DNA of 64,000 nucleotides from Streptacidiphilus fuscans. Lineage in GTDB: Bacteria; Actinomycetota; Actinomycetes; Streptomycetales; Streptomycetaceae. Below are positions 7,758 to 17,770 of this stretch, piece after piece. A program made the position numbers and the translations under genes. The notes under the pieces were generated by a model that was not told the DNA's origin, did no database searches, and saw only the letters and a program-made list of their open reading frames with translations. The stretch is from contig NZ_JADPRT010000003.1 in the NCBI RefSeq assembly GCF_015690355.1, positions 694,794 through 758,793 on the forward strand, in the 5' to 3' direction. Position 1 is the stretch's first letter. Each line of letters opens with the position of its first letter.

Positions 7758-9578
7758 ATGCACGCGGAGCGAACTCTCACCGGCGACGTCATCGCGGCAC
7801 TGCGGACACGACCGGACCGGGAGGCCCTCGTCGTGGTCCACCCCGACGGCCGTGACGAGCGCGTCAGCGCAGCCGAACTCGACCGCGACGCCCGGGCGGT
7901 GGCCGCAGAACTCCAGGCCCGCCGCGCGACCGGACGCCAGGTCCTGGTGGCCATGAGCCCCGGACGGGACCTCGTCGTCGCCCTGCTCGCCTGCCTCTAC
8001 GCCGGATCTGTGGCCGTCCCCGCGCCGCTGCCCGGCGTCTCCCGTGCGGCGGGCGAGCGGACCACCGCGATCGTCAAGGACTGCGCGGCCTGCCTGGTCC
8101 TCACCCGGGCCGAGTCGGCCGCCGAGATCTCCCGCCTGCTCGCCGCCGCCGGACGCCACGACGTCCCGTGCCTGGTCGTCGACGCGGTGGCGACCCGACG
8201 CGATCCGGGCGAGTGGACACCGCCCCGGCTCTCCGGCGGCGACCTCGCGCTGATCCAGTACACCTCCGGGACCACGGCGCTCCCGCGCGGTGTCCGGATC
8301 ACCCAGGCCAACCTGTGCGCGGCCATGGACGCGGTCCGCACGGTCTTCGACACCGGCCCGCAGTCGCGCATCGGCGGCTGGCTGCCGTACTACCACGACC
8401 TCGGCCTGATCGGGCAGTTGCTGCACCCGCTCTGGCTGGGCGCGACCGCCGTGCTGATGCCGCCCGAGCTCTACCTCGCCGACCCTGCCGCCTGGCTGCA
8501 CGCCATCGGCCGGTACGGAGTGACGACCGCCGCCGCGCCCGACTCCGCGTACGCACGCTGTGCGGCGGAGGTGACGGACGACCAGCTGGCCTCGCTGGAC
8601 CTGTCCCGCTGGCACACCGCCGTCAACGCTGCCGAGACGGTCCAGGCGACCACGCTCGCGGCGTTCCGCCGCCGCTTCGCCGCGGCCGGGCTGCCGGAGG
8701 GCGCCCAACGTCCCGCCTACGGCCTGGCCGAGGCCACGCTGCTGGTCGCGGCCGGCCGGGAGCCGGGCGGTTGGCAGGCGGCCGGTCGGGAGCTGGGTGG
8801 TCGGCAGCTGGGCAGTCGGGGCGCGGAAGGCACGGTCTTCTCGGCGGACCGCCTCCAACTGGGACGCGGGCTGCTCCGGCCCGCCGAGGTCGCGGCCGAC
8901 GGCCGGGCCGTGGTGGCGAGCGGGATGCCCGCGCCGGGCATGGAGCTCGTGGTGGTCGACCCGCGCACCGGCGCCGAACTCCCGGACGGTGCCGTGGGGG
9001 AGATCCTGGTCGGCGGCCCGTCCGTGGCCCCCGGCTACTGGGGACGCCCGCTGGAAACCGGCGAGGTCTTCGGCCGCCGTGGCTCCTCCGGGAGCGGCAA
9101 CTCCGGAGGCAGCGGCCTCCTCGCCACCGGCGACCTCGGGGCGCTGCTCGACGGGCAGCTCCATGTGCTCGGCCGCCAACGCGAGTTGCTCAAGGTCGAC
9201 GGTCGCTCCCTCCATCCCCAGGAGATCGAGCGCCAACTGCTGGACTGCGGCGCCATGCTGGCATCGGCCGTGGTCTTCGCCGTCGGCGGCGGCAGCGAGC
9301 AGTTGATCGTGGTGCAGGAGGTCCGCGGCACCGTGCGGTCCCACGGTGGCCACGCGGAGCTGGTGGCCAAGGTCCGCCGCTGCCTGGCCGAGGAGTTCGG
9401 CGCGGTCGCGGACGGCGTGGTGCTGGTCCGGCCGGGCACGGTCCGCCGCACCACCAGCGGCAAGGTCCGCCGCTCGGTGCTGCGGGAGAACTTCCTGCGC
9501 GGTGAGCTGCGGGCGCTCCACGCCGAGTGCACCGAGCAACTTCGTTGCGACATACCGGAGTTCATCGCAACCGCGTAG
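7758..9578 (+). CDS. Fatty acyl-AMP ligase (FAAL)
   Basis: A 606-residue adenylate-forming enzyme that activates a fatty acid as acyl-AMP and passes it to a carrier protein rather than to CoA. The ATP loop is YTSGTTALPRGV (about 167-178). GGWLPYYHDLGLIGQLLHPL (about 204-223) is the FAAL-typical segment, and the A5-like motif is YGLAEATLL (about 320). The C-terminal lysine motif is RTTSGKVRRS. A degenerate GRELGG/GRQLGS repeat insertion sits at about 335-355, just after A5. It heads a plus-strand operon with the dehydrogenase and PPTase genes. The ATG follows GTAGGGC. FAAL versus long-chain acyl-CoA ligase rests on the WLPYYHDLGL signature. Confidence 0.9.
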   Translation: MHAERTLTGDVIAALRTRPDREALVVVHPDGRDERVSAAELDRDARAVAAELQARRATGRQVLVAMSPGRDLVVALLACLYAGSVAVPAPLPGVSRAAGERTTAIVKDCAACLVLTRAESAAEISRLLAAAGRHDVPCLVVDAVATRRDPGEWTPPRLSGGDLALIQYTSGTTALPRGVRITQANLCAAMDAVRTVFDTGPQSRIGGWLPYYHDLGLIGQLLHPLWLGATAVLMPPELYLADPAAWLHAIGRYGVTTAAAPDSAYARCAAEVTDDQLASLDLSRWHTAVNAAETVQATTLAAFRRRFAAAGLPEGAQRPAYGLAEATLLVAAGREPGGWQAAGRELGGRQLGSRGAEGTVFSADRLQLGRGLLRPAEVAADGRAVVASGMPAPGMELVVVDPRTGAELPDGAVGEILVGGPSVAPGYWGRPLETGEVFGRRGSSGSGNSGGSGLLATGDLGALLDGQLHVLGRQRELLKVDGRSLHPQEIERQLLDCGAMLASAVVFAVGGGSEQLIVVQEVRGTVRSHGGHAELVAKVRRCLAEEFGAVADGVVLVRPGTVRRTTSGKVRRSVLRENFLRGELRALHAECTEQLRCDIPEFIATA

Positions 9579-9753
9579 GCCGTTCCGCCGGTGGCCGCCC
9601 GCCCTGGAACCGGGCGAGTCGTGTACGAGCCGAACTCCAGCCCCGCCCCAGCGGAGCGCGATGTCCCGCCCACAGACTCGCGCCTGCCGGCCCCCGAACG
9701 GATCATCATCCGTGTCGGGAGGCAGGGCCTGCACCAGGGAGTGAGGGACAGCC

Positions 9754-11679
9754 GTGACACTTCAGCCCACCTGGACCGCGAGCGGCGCATCGAGCGGCAG
9801 TGCGAGCGACAGCGCGAGCGGCCCAGCCATGCGGAGAGCGATCGGCACAGCGACGCGCCCAGTGACCGGCACCGCGCCGCACGCACGACGCCGCGCCGCG
9901 CAGGCCCGCTTCGCCGAGATCGAGACGGCGTTCGGCGACCCCTGGGACCCGGCCGCCCCGCTCGGATTCCGCGCCCTACTGGCCGCCGACAGCGCGTCGA
10001 CGGTCCCGCAGGCCGCCCTCGCCCTCACCCGGGACCTCGGTCTGGCCGCGGAGTTCGTACCCACCGCGCTCGGCGGCAACCTCGACGGCGTCGACGTGCT
10101 GGGCCTGCTGCTGCGCCCGGTCTTCCGCCGCGACGTGGCCCTGGCCGTCCGCTCCACGCTGAGCTCCTTCCTGGCGGCCACGCACGTGTGGATCAACGGC
10201 GACGAGCAGCAACAGCGGCTCACCGCCGACACGTTGCGCGCGGGCGGCACGATGGCCGTCGCCTTCCAGCACTTCGTCCACGCCGCCGACCTCGCGGGCG
10301 ACGAGCTCACGGTCGCCCGCACCGCCGACGGCGGCCTGCTGCTCGGCAGCGGCCGGCAGGTCGTCTGCAACGGCGCGGACGCCGACCTCTTTGTCGCCTT
10401 CGCCCGCGTCGGCGTCGCGCCTGAGGGGTCTTCCGACGCACCCGAGGCACCTGAGGCATCCGAGGGCTCCGACGTGGGTGCCGACGCCTGCACCGCCGTC
10501 CTCGTCCCTCTTCGCGAGCTGCACCACGGCAGCGCGCGCCTGCTCGACCGCGTCCCCACCGAGGCCGTCCCGGGCCTCGAACTACGCGGCCTCGCCTTCG
10601 ACGACTGTGCGCTGCCCGCTGCCGCGCTGCTCGGCACCTGGGGGCGGGGCGTCGAGGAGGGCCTGCGCGCCTACCCCGTCGTCCACGCCGCCGCGCCCGG
10701 CATGCTGATCGGCGTGGCCGACACGGCGTTGCGCACGGCCGCCCGGTTCGCGGTCCAGGTCGGCGTCGCCGGACGCCCGCTGGCGCGCGTCCGCAACGCC
10801 CGCCACGCGCTGGCGGCCACCTTCGTCGACCTGCTGGTCGGCGACTGCGTCAGCCTGGTCGCCGGTCGGGCGCTGCACCTGCTGCCGGGGCAGTGCAACG
10901 CGCTGGCCGCCGTGGCGACGTACCTGGTCCCGCCGATGCTGGAGGAGGCGCTGCGCCACCTCGCGGTGGTGATGGGCGAAGCCCTCCACGGCCAGGACCA
11001 CGGCCAGGACCAGGGCCGGGACCACGGTCATGACGGGGAGGCGTACGGCATCTTCGCCAAGCACCTGCGCGACATGGACGCGGTCAGCTTCTGCCATGTC
11101 AGCCGCGCCGTCTGCCAGGTCGCGATCGCGCCCTGCCTGCCCGGCATCGCCGCCGACCCGGCTCGCTCCGGCCTCGCGCCCGAGGAGCTGTTCCACCGCT
11201 ACGGAGCGCTCCCGCCGCTGGACCCGCAGCGCCTCTCCGCCGGCGGCGGCCACGACGGCCTGGCCGCATGGTTCCTGGCGCTCCCCGACCTCTTCGCCCT
11301 CCCCGCCGAGGACGCTCCGCTCGCCGATCTCCTCTCCCGCCAACTCACCGAACTCCGTGCCGAGTTCGACGAGATCTTCGCGGAGGCGGCAGCGCTCCCG
11401 GGCGACGACGCCCACGTCCTCGCCCTCCCGCTGGTGGACCGCTACGCGCTGGCCCTCGCCGCCGTCTGCTGCCTCGGCGTGCACCGGCAGGCCGGAGGCG
11501 ACCCTTTCCTCTCCTCCCTCGACTGGATCGTCACGGCCCTCGACCGGCTGCTGCGCCGGGCAGGCCGGTCCACCCCGCCGGTCCCGAGGGAGGTGACGGA
11601 GCGCCTCTGCGCCGAGGTGCTGCGCCGTGACCGCGAGGCGCGCAGCCTCGACCTCTACGATCTGGAGCTCGCCGGATGA
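9754..11679 (+). CDS. Acyl-CoA (acyl-ACP) dehydrogenase-like flavoprotein
   Basis: A 641-residue protein with an acyl-CoA dehydrogenase core: an N-terminal helical part with PTALGGNLDGVD, a central beta region (MAVAFQHFVHAADLAG; the GSGRQVVCNGADADLFVAFA strand) and a C-terminal helical bundle. Partnering with an FAAL suggests desaturation of an acyl chain held on a carrier protein. Unusual for the family are a Ser/Ala-rich N-terminal tail, a PEAPEASEGSDVG loop (near 230) and a His/Gln/Asp-rich HGQDHGQDQGRDHGHDG loop near 415. The GTG at 9754 follows AGGGA. I cannot place the catalytic glutamate. The stop overlaps the next start as ATGA. Confidence 0.78.
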   Translation: MTLQPTWTASGASSGSASDSASGPAMRRAIGTATRPVTGTAPHARRRAAQARFAEIETAFGDPWDPAAPLGFRALLAADSASTVPQAALALTRDLGLAAEFVPTALGGNLDGVDVLGLLLRPVFRRDVALAVRSTLSSFLAATHVWINGDEQQQRLTADTLRAGGTMAVAFQHFVHAADLAGDELTVARTADGGLLLGSGRQVVCNGADADLFVAFARVGVAPEGSSDAPEAPEASEGSDVGADACTAVLVPLRELHHGSARLLDRVPTEAVPGLELRGLAFDDCALPAAALLGTWGRGVEEGLRAYPVVHAAAPGMLIGVADTALRTAARFAVQVGVAGRPLARVRNARHALAATFVDLLVGDCVSLVAGRALHLLPGQCNALAAVATYLVPPMLEEALRHLAVVMGEALHGQDHGQDQGRDHGHDGEAYGIFAKHLRDMDAVSFCHVSRAVCQVAIAPCLPGIAADPARSGLAPEELFHRYGALPPLDPQRLSAGGGHDGLAAWFLALPDLFALPAEDAPLADLLSRQLTELRAEFDEIFAEAAALPGDDAHVLALPLVDRYALALAAVCCLGVHRQAGGDPFLSSLDWIVTALDRLLRRAGRSTPPVPREVTERLCAEVLRRDREARSLDLYDLELAG

Positions 11680-12524
11680 CCCGGCTGGTCGTCCCCGCCG
11701 CCGTCCACCTGGTCACCGGCCCGGACGGTCCGTGGGGCGCGGTCCGCCGCGACTTCGCCCGCACCGGCGTCGGCCTGGTCCACGGCTCGACGGTGCAGTG
11801 GCAGCAGCAGGACGGCGAGAGCCTGCGCGGCCTCCTCGGCCGCGACTTCGACCGCGAGCGCCGGAGCGGCCCCGGCGGCGCGCAGTTCGTGGCCACCCGA
11901 CTGCTGGTCAAGCACCTGGTCGCACGGCTGCTCGGCACCCTCCCCGGCACGGTCGAGCTCGGCCAGGCCCTCACCGGGCGTCTGTATGTGCGGGGTTGCG
12001 ACCAGATCGACCTCAGCCTCAGCCACACCGGCGACGTGATGCTGGTCGGCATCACCTCCCTCGGCCGGATCGGCGTCGACGTCGAACCGTTCGACCGCCC
12101 GCTCAGCGGCAGCGGCGTCGAACGGCAGATGTCCACCGCTCCGGAGCTGGCGGAGGTCGCCGACCTGCCCGAACCGGCGCGCAACGACCGCCTGGTCCGG
12201 CGCTGGACGCTCAAGGAGGCCTACACCAAGGCGCTGGGCCTCGGCCTGGCCTACCCCTTCAACGGCTTCGGCTTCGACCTCGACGCGGAGCTGCCCCGCT
12301 TGCTGACCGCCGACGGCTCCCCGGTCCCGGGCCGCTCCTGGCACTTCCGCACGCTCTCCGTCGGCCCATCCCACGTCGGCGCCCTCGCCCTCCACGACCG
12401 CACCCTCGCCAACCCCGCCGACCCCGGCACGCCCGGCCACCCCACCGACGTGGACCTCTCCACCTCCCTCGACCCCCGCGCCCTCCTCGCGGTCCGCCGA
12501 GCCCTCCACACCCCGACCCCCTGA
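11676..12524 (+). CDS. 4'-phosphopantetheinyl transferase, Sfp type
   Basis: A 282-residue protein that moves the phosphopantetheine arm from CoA to the serine of carrier proteins. Signature motifs are RIGVDVEPFDRP (about 131; the Mg2+-binding aspartate and glutamate) and RWTLKEAYTKALGLGL (about 176; W-x-x-K-E-A-x-x-K). The length is slightly above Sfp (~224) because of N- and C-terminal extensions; the C-terminus is Pro/Thr-rich. It overlaps the dehydrogenase gene by four bases (ATGA), so it is the last gene of the FAAL operon. The carrier protein at 1151-1399 is a plausible substrate. Confidence 0.92.
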   Translation: MTRLVVPAAVHLVTGPDGPWGAVRRDFARTGVGLVHGSTVQWQQQDGESLRGLLGRDFDRERRSGPGGAQFVATRLLVKHLVARLLGTLPGTVELGQALTGRLYVRGCDQIDLSLSHTGDVMLVGITSLGRIGVDVEPFDRPLSGSGVERQMSTAPELAEVADLPEPARNDRLVRRWTLKEAYTKALGLGLAYPFNGFGFDLDAELPRLLTADGSPVPGRSWHFRTLSVGPSHVGALALHDRTLANPADPGTPGHPTDVDLSTSLDPRALLAVRRALHTPTP

Positions 12525-12611
12525 CCCGCCGCACCCCGCCACAACCCAGGAGCCCAAGCCCGACCGGGTAGGCTACGCTCTGGCCGGTCCAGCCTTCTCC
12601 GGACCGCGCAC

Positions 12612-12684
12612 GGGGCGCTAGCTCAATTGGCAGAGCTGCGGACTTTTAATCCGTAGGTTGTGGGTTCGAGCCCCACGCGCCCCA
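12612..12684 (+). tRNA. tRNA-Lys (anticodon UUU)
   Basis: A full cloverleaf: acceptor GGGGCGC (12612-12618) pairs with GCGCCCC (12677-12683), discriminator A. The D arm is GCTC..GAGC, the anticodon stem GCGGA/TCCGT with loop CTTTTAA (anticodon TTT at 12645-12647), and the T arm GTGGGTTCGAGCCCCAC. CCA is not encoded. A patch of toxin-antitoxin genes follows directly, but I found no second copy of the tRNA 3' end that would mark an integrated element. Confidence 0.95.
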
Positions 12685-12799
12685 CAACCTCCCTCCCAGG
12701 TCAGAGCGATCGACCTGGGATTCTCTGTCAGCGGTCCCCAATGGGTGCTCGTCGGCCGTCGCCGTGAGCGCGATGTGGGCGCCTTCCCGTGGCGAAGCC

Positions 12800-13106
12800 C
12801 TAACCGAGCACGAGCGATTCATCGCCGAAGTCGGCCACGATCTTCAACTTGCCGCCCAGCGCGGCCACGTAAGCCGCAAGCGTGTCGACCTCACAGCGGC
12901 CGAGCTTCCCTCGACACACCCATCCGGGCTGCGAGTTCGGTCTGCGTCGCATGCCGGCGCTGCCGGATCTCGGCCAGACGGTGGGCTCGGACCTCGGCCC
13001 GGAGCGCGTCCGCACGGACAGCGATGTCGGCCTGGTCTTCGACGTCGAAGAGCTCATCCTTGAGTGCGCTCCAACTCATGGCGGCAGGGCCGGAAGGAGT
13101 GTTCAC
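12800..13106 (-). pseudogene. XRE-family (HigA-like) antitoxin, frameshifted
   Basis: Two minus-strand reading frames together make one small helix-turn-helix protein. The first starts with GTG at 13106 (ribosome site GAAAGGA) and contains RLAEIRQRRHATQTELAARMGVS, then stops early. The second frame, from about 12912 down to a stop at 12800, gives GKLGRCEVDTLAAYVAALGG and KLKIVADFGDESLVL, the usual tail of this family. Between the two about ten residues (the expected SKIERGE-type segment) are missing and the frame changes near 12905-12915, so the gene is likely dead. No intact partner toxin is next to it. Confidence 0.75.
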
Positions 13107-13279
13107 AGGCCGTCCTTTCGTCAGCTCTCAGTATGCGGATTTGCGAGCCTCGGAGGCGACAGGCGTAGCGAGGTAATCCGGGTACGCGTTCGGCTTCCTG
13201 ACTGCACTGTTGTGCCAGGTCGGGGCGCGCGACCTCGGATTGTCTACGTCCGGCAGACGAGGCGGTTGCCCTCGCCCAC

Positions 13280-13654
13280 CTACGGCTCCGGGGAGGCAGC
13301 TGGCCCGACAGGATTCGCTGACTCGACACGCCTCGCGTTCCGGCGGACGACGGGATTGACGTCGTGCTGCGTCGACCCGTCGTAGATGTCCACGTTCAGA
13401 GCCAGACCCGGGGATGTGCTGGTGATCAGGTCGACCACGAAGCCGATCGCCTCCCACATACCCACCCTTCGGCGTGCATCTGGCGGCCCCAGCACCTCCC
13501 ACGCCCAGCCGACAGCTGCCCGAGCGACCCGTACGTCACCGCAGGACTGGCCGCGGGCGGCATCCTCCATCACACGGTGACGGACGGTCTTGGACAGCCC
13601 CGCCCACTGACGCCTCGCGAAGTCGCCTCTCGGGATGTTCTCGCTCTGCAACAT
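13280..13654 (-). CDS. Hypothetical protein
   Basis: A 124-residue protein with no domain that I recognise. The ATG at 13654 (MLQSENIPRGDFARRQW) has a strong GGAGGGGAGG ribosome site, which supports it as a real gene over the longer reading to 13684. The body has an Ala/Arg-rich helical part (WAGLSKTVRHRVMEDAAR), an aromatic segment (AVGWAWEVLG) and GFVVDLITSTSPGLALNVDIYDGSTQ, which predicts beta strands. It stops about 170 bases before the broken XRE gene on the same strand and is divergent from vapB. Confidence 0.6.
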   Translation of the reverse strand: MLQSENIPRGDFARRQWAGLSKTVRHRVMEDAARGQSCGDVRVARAAVGWAWEVLGPPDARRRVGMWEAIGFVVDLITSTSPGLALNVDIYDGSTQHDVNPVVRRNARRVESANPVGPAASPEP

Positions 13655-13837
13655 CGCGCCTCCCCTCCGCGTGAACAAGCACATGGTCCTCCGACGGAGC
13701 GCTCACGTCATCCACCCCCGTCCACGAACATGTCGGAGCCGCCCTCGTGCGGTCCGTGGTCAGGAGGGTCGATCGTCCGCAAGGGCCGAGCACTCCTACC
13801 GAGTTTGGAGTGGCTTCCTTCGGTGGGGAATGTGGAT

Positions 13838-13855
13838 ATGTACCGTCACATGTAC
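13838..13855 (+). promoter_or_regulatory. Putative VapB operator (repeated ATGTAC)
   Basis: ATGTAC at 13838-13843 and again at 13850-13855, spaced 12 bp (about one helical turn), in an AT-rich patch 14-31 bases upstream of the vapB start. Ribbon-helix-helix antitoxins usually autorepress through such paired sites. Confidence 0.45.
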
Positions 13856-13868
13856 TAGTCTGAGGTGT

Positions 13869-14099
13869 ATGAAGCGGACGAACGTGTACATCGACGAAGC
13901 GCACGACGCGCAGCTGAAGGAGATCGCCGCCCGAACCGGCCGGAGCGAGGCGGAGCTGATCCGCGCCAGCATCGAGCGGTTCATCCTCTCCGAACGCGCG
14001 TGGCAGGACGACCTGGAGGACTGGCCCACCTTCGACAGCGGTGATCCGACTCTGGCGTCGCGCAGCGACGAAATGCTCGCTCGTGGGTTCGGCCGTTGA
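13869..14099 (+). CDS. vapB: Ribbon-helix-helix antitoxin (CopG/VapB type)
   Basis: A 76-residue protein. The N-terminal beta strand KRTNVYIDEA and helices HDAQLKEIAARTGRSEAELIR and ASIERFI form a CopG/Arc-type DNA-binding fold; the acidic C-terminal tail (DDLEDWPTFDSGD) would wrap the toxin. The ATG at 13869 follows GAGGTG, and the longer upstream reading is rejected. The stop overlaps the toxin start (TTGA), as expected for a type II toxin-antitoxin operon. It probably represses its own promoter through the ATGTAC repeats just upstream. Confidence 0.85.
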   Translation: MKRTNVYIDEAHDAQLKEIAARTGRSEAELIRASIERFILSERAWQDDLEDWPTFDSGDPTLASRSDEMLARGFGR

Positions 14100-14572
14100 T
14101 CACCATTGCGGACACATCCGTCCTGCTCGCCTCGGCTGACCGGGCCGACCCCCTCCATCGGCAATGCCGTGCCGTTCTCAGTGGGGCGGTGGCCGGAACG
14201 GTAGTGATCTCGCCACTGGTCATGGCTGAGCTCGACTACCTGATCGGCTCCACCAAGACGCTCGGCCCCGACGCATCACTGGCCATGCTGCGCGGGATCG
14301 CGCAGCGGGAAGCCAGCGGACGTTTCATCCTCGGTGTTCTCGACGCCGAACTTCTCGCCCACGCCATGGCTGTCATGACGCGTTACCGTGAGCTTGCTCC
14401 GGGCCTGACTGACGCCGTCAACGTCGGCCTGGCAGCTCGCTACGCCACCACGCGCATCATGACGCTGGACCAGCGCCATTTCCGGGTGATGCGCCCCTTG
14501 GCCAACGGTCCCGCGTTCACCATCCTGCCCTTCGACGACCCTTCGTTGAGTAGCGGCGTCCCACCCACCTGA
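14096..14572 (+). CDS. vapC: PIN-domain toxin, VapC family
   Basis: A 158-residue PIN ribonuclease. The metal-binding acids are visible: IADTSVLLAS (Asp at about residue 6), MAELDYL (Glu near 44), PGLTDAVNVGLA (Asp near 101) and IMTLDQRHFR (Asp near 121). VapC enzymes cleave tRNA or rRNA until neutralised by VapB. Translation probably starts at the TTG at 14096, overlapping the vapB stop. All key residues are present, so it looks active. Slightly longer than typical VapC (~130), with a C-terminal extension. Confidence 0.88.
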   Translation: MITIADTSVLLASADRADPLHRQCRAVLSGAVAGTVVISPLVMAELDYLIGSTKTLGPDASLAMLRGIAQREASGRFILGVLDAELLAHAMAVMTRYRELAPGLTDAVNVGLAARYATTRIMTLDQRHFRVMRPLANGPAFTILPFDDPSLSSGVPPT

Positions 14573-14617
14573 CACCCCGGTGCGACCCGTCCCGGCAGGG
14601 CTGGCGGGCGCGGAACA

Positions 14618-14657
14618 CGACGCCCGGCCGGGAGGAGGACCTCCCGGCCGGGCGTCG
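14618..14657. terminator. Strong bidirectional hairpin between vapC and the cold-shock gene
   Basis: A perfect 18-bp stem (14618-14635 with 14640-14657) built on CGACGCCCGGCCGGGAGG with a 4-base AGGA loop, between two convergent stop codons. It has no long U-tract on either side, as is usual for high-GC actinomycete terminators. Confidence 0.8.
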
Positions 14658-14682
14658 CTGTTTGGGTTGGCGCTGGTTCGCG

Positions 14683-14886
14683 TCAGCCGCGGACGACGTT
14701 CGCGGCCTGCGGGCCCTTCGGGCCCTGCTCGACGTCGAAGGTGACCGTCTCGCCCTCGTTGAGCTCGCGGTAGCCGGTCGAGTTGATCGCGGAGTAGTGG
14801 ACGAAGACGTCCGGGCCGCCGCCCTCCTGCGCGATGAAGCCGAAGCCCTTCTCGGCGTTGAACCACTTCACGGTGCCCTGAGCCAT
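14683..14886 (-). CDS. Cold-shock protein (CspA family)
   Basis: A 67-residue single OB-fold RNA chaperone. The RNA-binding motifs KGFGFI (RNP1) and DVFVHY (RNP2) are intact in [18 protein letters not shown] and the following strand, and the length is exactly that of the family. It binds single-stranded RNA and melts secondary structure. The ATG at 14886 follows AGGGAGAA. It has a long upstream gap (14887-15148) that could hold an extended 5' UTR, common for csp genes. Confidence 0.95.
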   Translation of the reverse strand: MAQGTVKWFNAEKGFGFIAQEGGGPDVFVHYSAINSTGYRELNEGETVTFDVEQGPKGPQAANVVRG

Positions 14887-15092
14887 GGCATTCTCCCTGT
14901 CGGGACGCGGGGCGCTCGCTGCTGAGCCCCCCTGGGGTCGGTCGCGTCCTCGAACAGCAGGTGAAGCGGTACCGCGGACAGCGAACTACGAAATCGGCTC
15001 TACCCCGGCAACCACCCCGGCGAAACGCGTCGGACACGGCTACCCGGCGCGCCGTCCCGGTATCGGATCACAAAAGTGGTACAGCACAGAAA

Positions 15093-15116
15093 GCCCAGTT
15101 CATACCGCTTCTGGGC
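15093..15116 (-). terminator. Terminator-like hairpin downstream of the 15149-15421 gene
   Basis: GCCCAG and CTGGGC separated by 12 bases, followed on the minus strand by TTTCTGTG. It sits 33 bases past the stop of the small gene. The rest of 14887-15148 shows no gene. Confidence 0.5.
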
Positions 15117-15148
15117 ATATGCTCTGCGCCCGCCCCGTGGCGAACGGA

Positions 15149-15421
15149 TCAGCTCTCGTGGAGGGCCCGCGAACAGGCCTTGCACTCCCACGGAGTGAGG
15201 TTCGGCGGGTACCAGCTCGCGCCCGGCCCCGACGGGTGGTAGCTGTGCTTCTCCATCCCCGCCGTGGCCAGGCCGCAGAGGGTGGTGTCGGCCGGATCGC
15301 CTGCGACGTCGTCGGCGGCGCGGGCGGCGTGGACCGCGCGCAGGCCGCCGACCACCCAGCTCTTGCCCTCGACGTCGGGGGTGTGTTCGGCCTGCGGCTC
15401 GATCATCACGATGACACCCAT
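15149..15421 (-). CDS. Small hypothetical protein
   Basis: A 90-residue protein without a recognised domain. The N-terminal half is plain; the C-terminal half has TLCGLATAGMEKHSYHPSG and then a WECKACSR motif, so cysteines and histidines could bind a metal. The ATG at 15421 follows GTGGAG; a second ATG at 15406 is also possible. It stands alone, ends in a hairpin, and is co-directional with the SDR gene. Coding bias and the terminator support it as real. Confidence 0.6.
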   Translation of the reverse strand: MGVIVMIEPQAEHTPDVEGKSWVVGGLRAVHAARAADDVAGDPADTTLCGLATAGMEKHSYHPSGPGASWYPPNLTPWECKACSRALHES

Positions 15422-15548
15422 GTCTCCACGATCACCCGTGTCACGGGGGCCCGCATCCCGGCCGGACCCGGGGCGAATTGCGACCGTCTGAGCCGTCCCC
15501 GCCGTGTGGGTCGGGGAGGAGTGAGTCAGGAGTGAAGCAAGGCGAAAC

Positions 15549-17067
<1,519 letters not shown>

Positions 17068-17139
17068 GCATCCACGGTAATGCTGGCCATTATTAATTGC
17101 GAACGGGCAGGTCAGGGCCACCAGACGCAGACTGGAGCC

Positions 17140-17718
17140 ATGGCAGAGACAGAGACGGACGCGGAGACAGCAGACGCGGAGACAGAGGCACTGGCGGAGC
17201 CGGCGCCGCAGCCGGTGCGGATCCCGATGGCCTGGCCGGAGGTGCGCACCCGGTTGGCTGGGGCCCGCAACTACTGGATCTGCACCGCCTCGCCGGACAC
17301 CGGCCCGCATGCGATGCCCGTCTGGGGAGTCTGGGTCGGCGGACGCCTCTGGTTCAGCACCGGCGCACGCACGCGCAAGGCGCGCAATCTTGCGGTCGAT
17401 TGCCGGGTCAGCGTCCATCTGGAGAGCGCTGCCGAACTGGTCTCCCTCCAGGGCACCGCCGAGCCCGTCCCCTCGGCCGACCGACCGCCGGAGGTGGACG
17501 CGGCGTACGCCGCGAAGTACGCGATGCCCAGAACCGGGGACCCGGGCACGATCGTGATCGGCGACTCACCGGTCTTCGCCGTCACTCCGCACCTCGGGTT
17601 CTCGTGGTTCGAGGGCGCTTTCCCCGAGTCGATGACCCGCTGGCGCTTTCCCGAAGCCGCGCATGTGACGCACGAGTTGGGGGAGCCGACCGGCGAGGTC
17701 GCCTCGTATCCCGCGTAG
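17140..17718 (+). CDS. Pyridoxamine 5'-phosphate oxidase-family flavin-binding protein
   Basis: A 192-residue split-beta-barrel protein. The segment RLAGARNYWICTASPDTGPH followed by MPVWGVWVGGRLWFSTG and TRKARNLAVDCRVSVHLES is the characteristic core of PNPOx-like proteins that bind FMN or F420 and reduce or bind small molecules. The N-terminus (17140-17200) is an acidic Glu/Thr/Ala repeat (AETETDAETADAETEALAEP), an unusual tail. The ATG at 17140 follows CTGGAG. It is divergent from tetR. Substrate unknown. Confidence 0.82.
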   Translation: MAETETDAETADAETEALAEPAPQPVRIPMAWPEVRTRLAGARNYWICTASPDTGPHAMPVWGVWVGGRLWFSTGARTRKARNLAVDCRVSVHLESAAELVSLQGTAEPVPSADRPPEVDAAYAAKYAMPRTGDPGTIVIGDSPVFAVTPHLGFSWFEGAFPESMTRWRFPEAAHVTHELGEPTGEVASYPA

Positions 17719-17730
17719 CCGCCCACCTGG

Positions 17731-17770
17731 CTCTGCCCGGCTCCGACCGGCTCTGCCCGGCACTGCCCGG
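17731..17770. repeat. Short tandem repeat (20 nt x 2)
   Basis: Two adjacent 20-base units beginning CTCTGCCCGG that differ at three positions, 12 bases past the stop of the PNPOx-like gene. Function unknown. Confidence 0.5.

Noticed and set aside
13128..13279. Toxin partner of the broken XRE antitoxin
   Set aside because: The minus-strand frame here (ending NAYPDYLATPVASEARKSAY) has no ribosome site, and no RelE/HigB residues are recognisable.
12612..14572. Integrated element bounded by tRNA-Lys attachment sites
   Set aside because: No repeat of the tRNA 3' end, integrase or excisionase was seen in the window.
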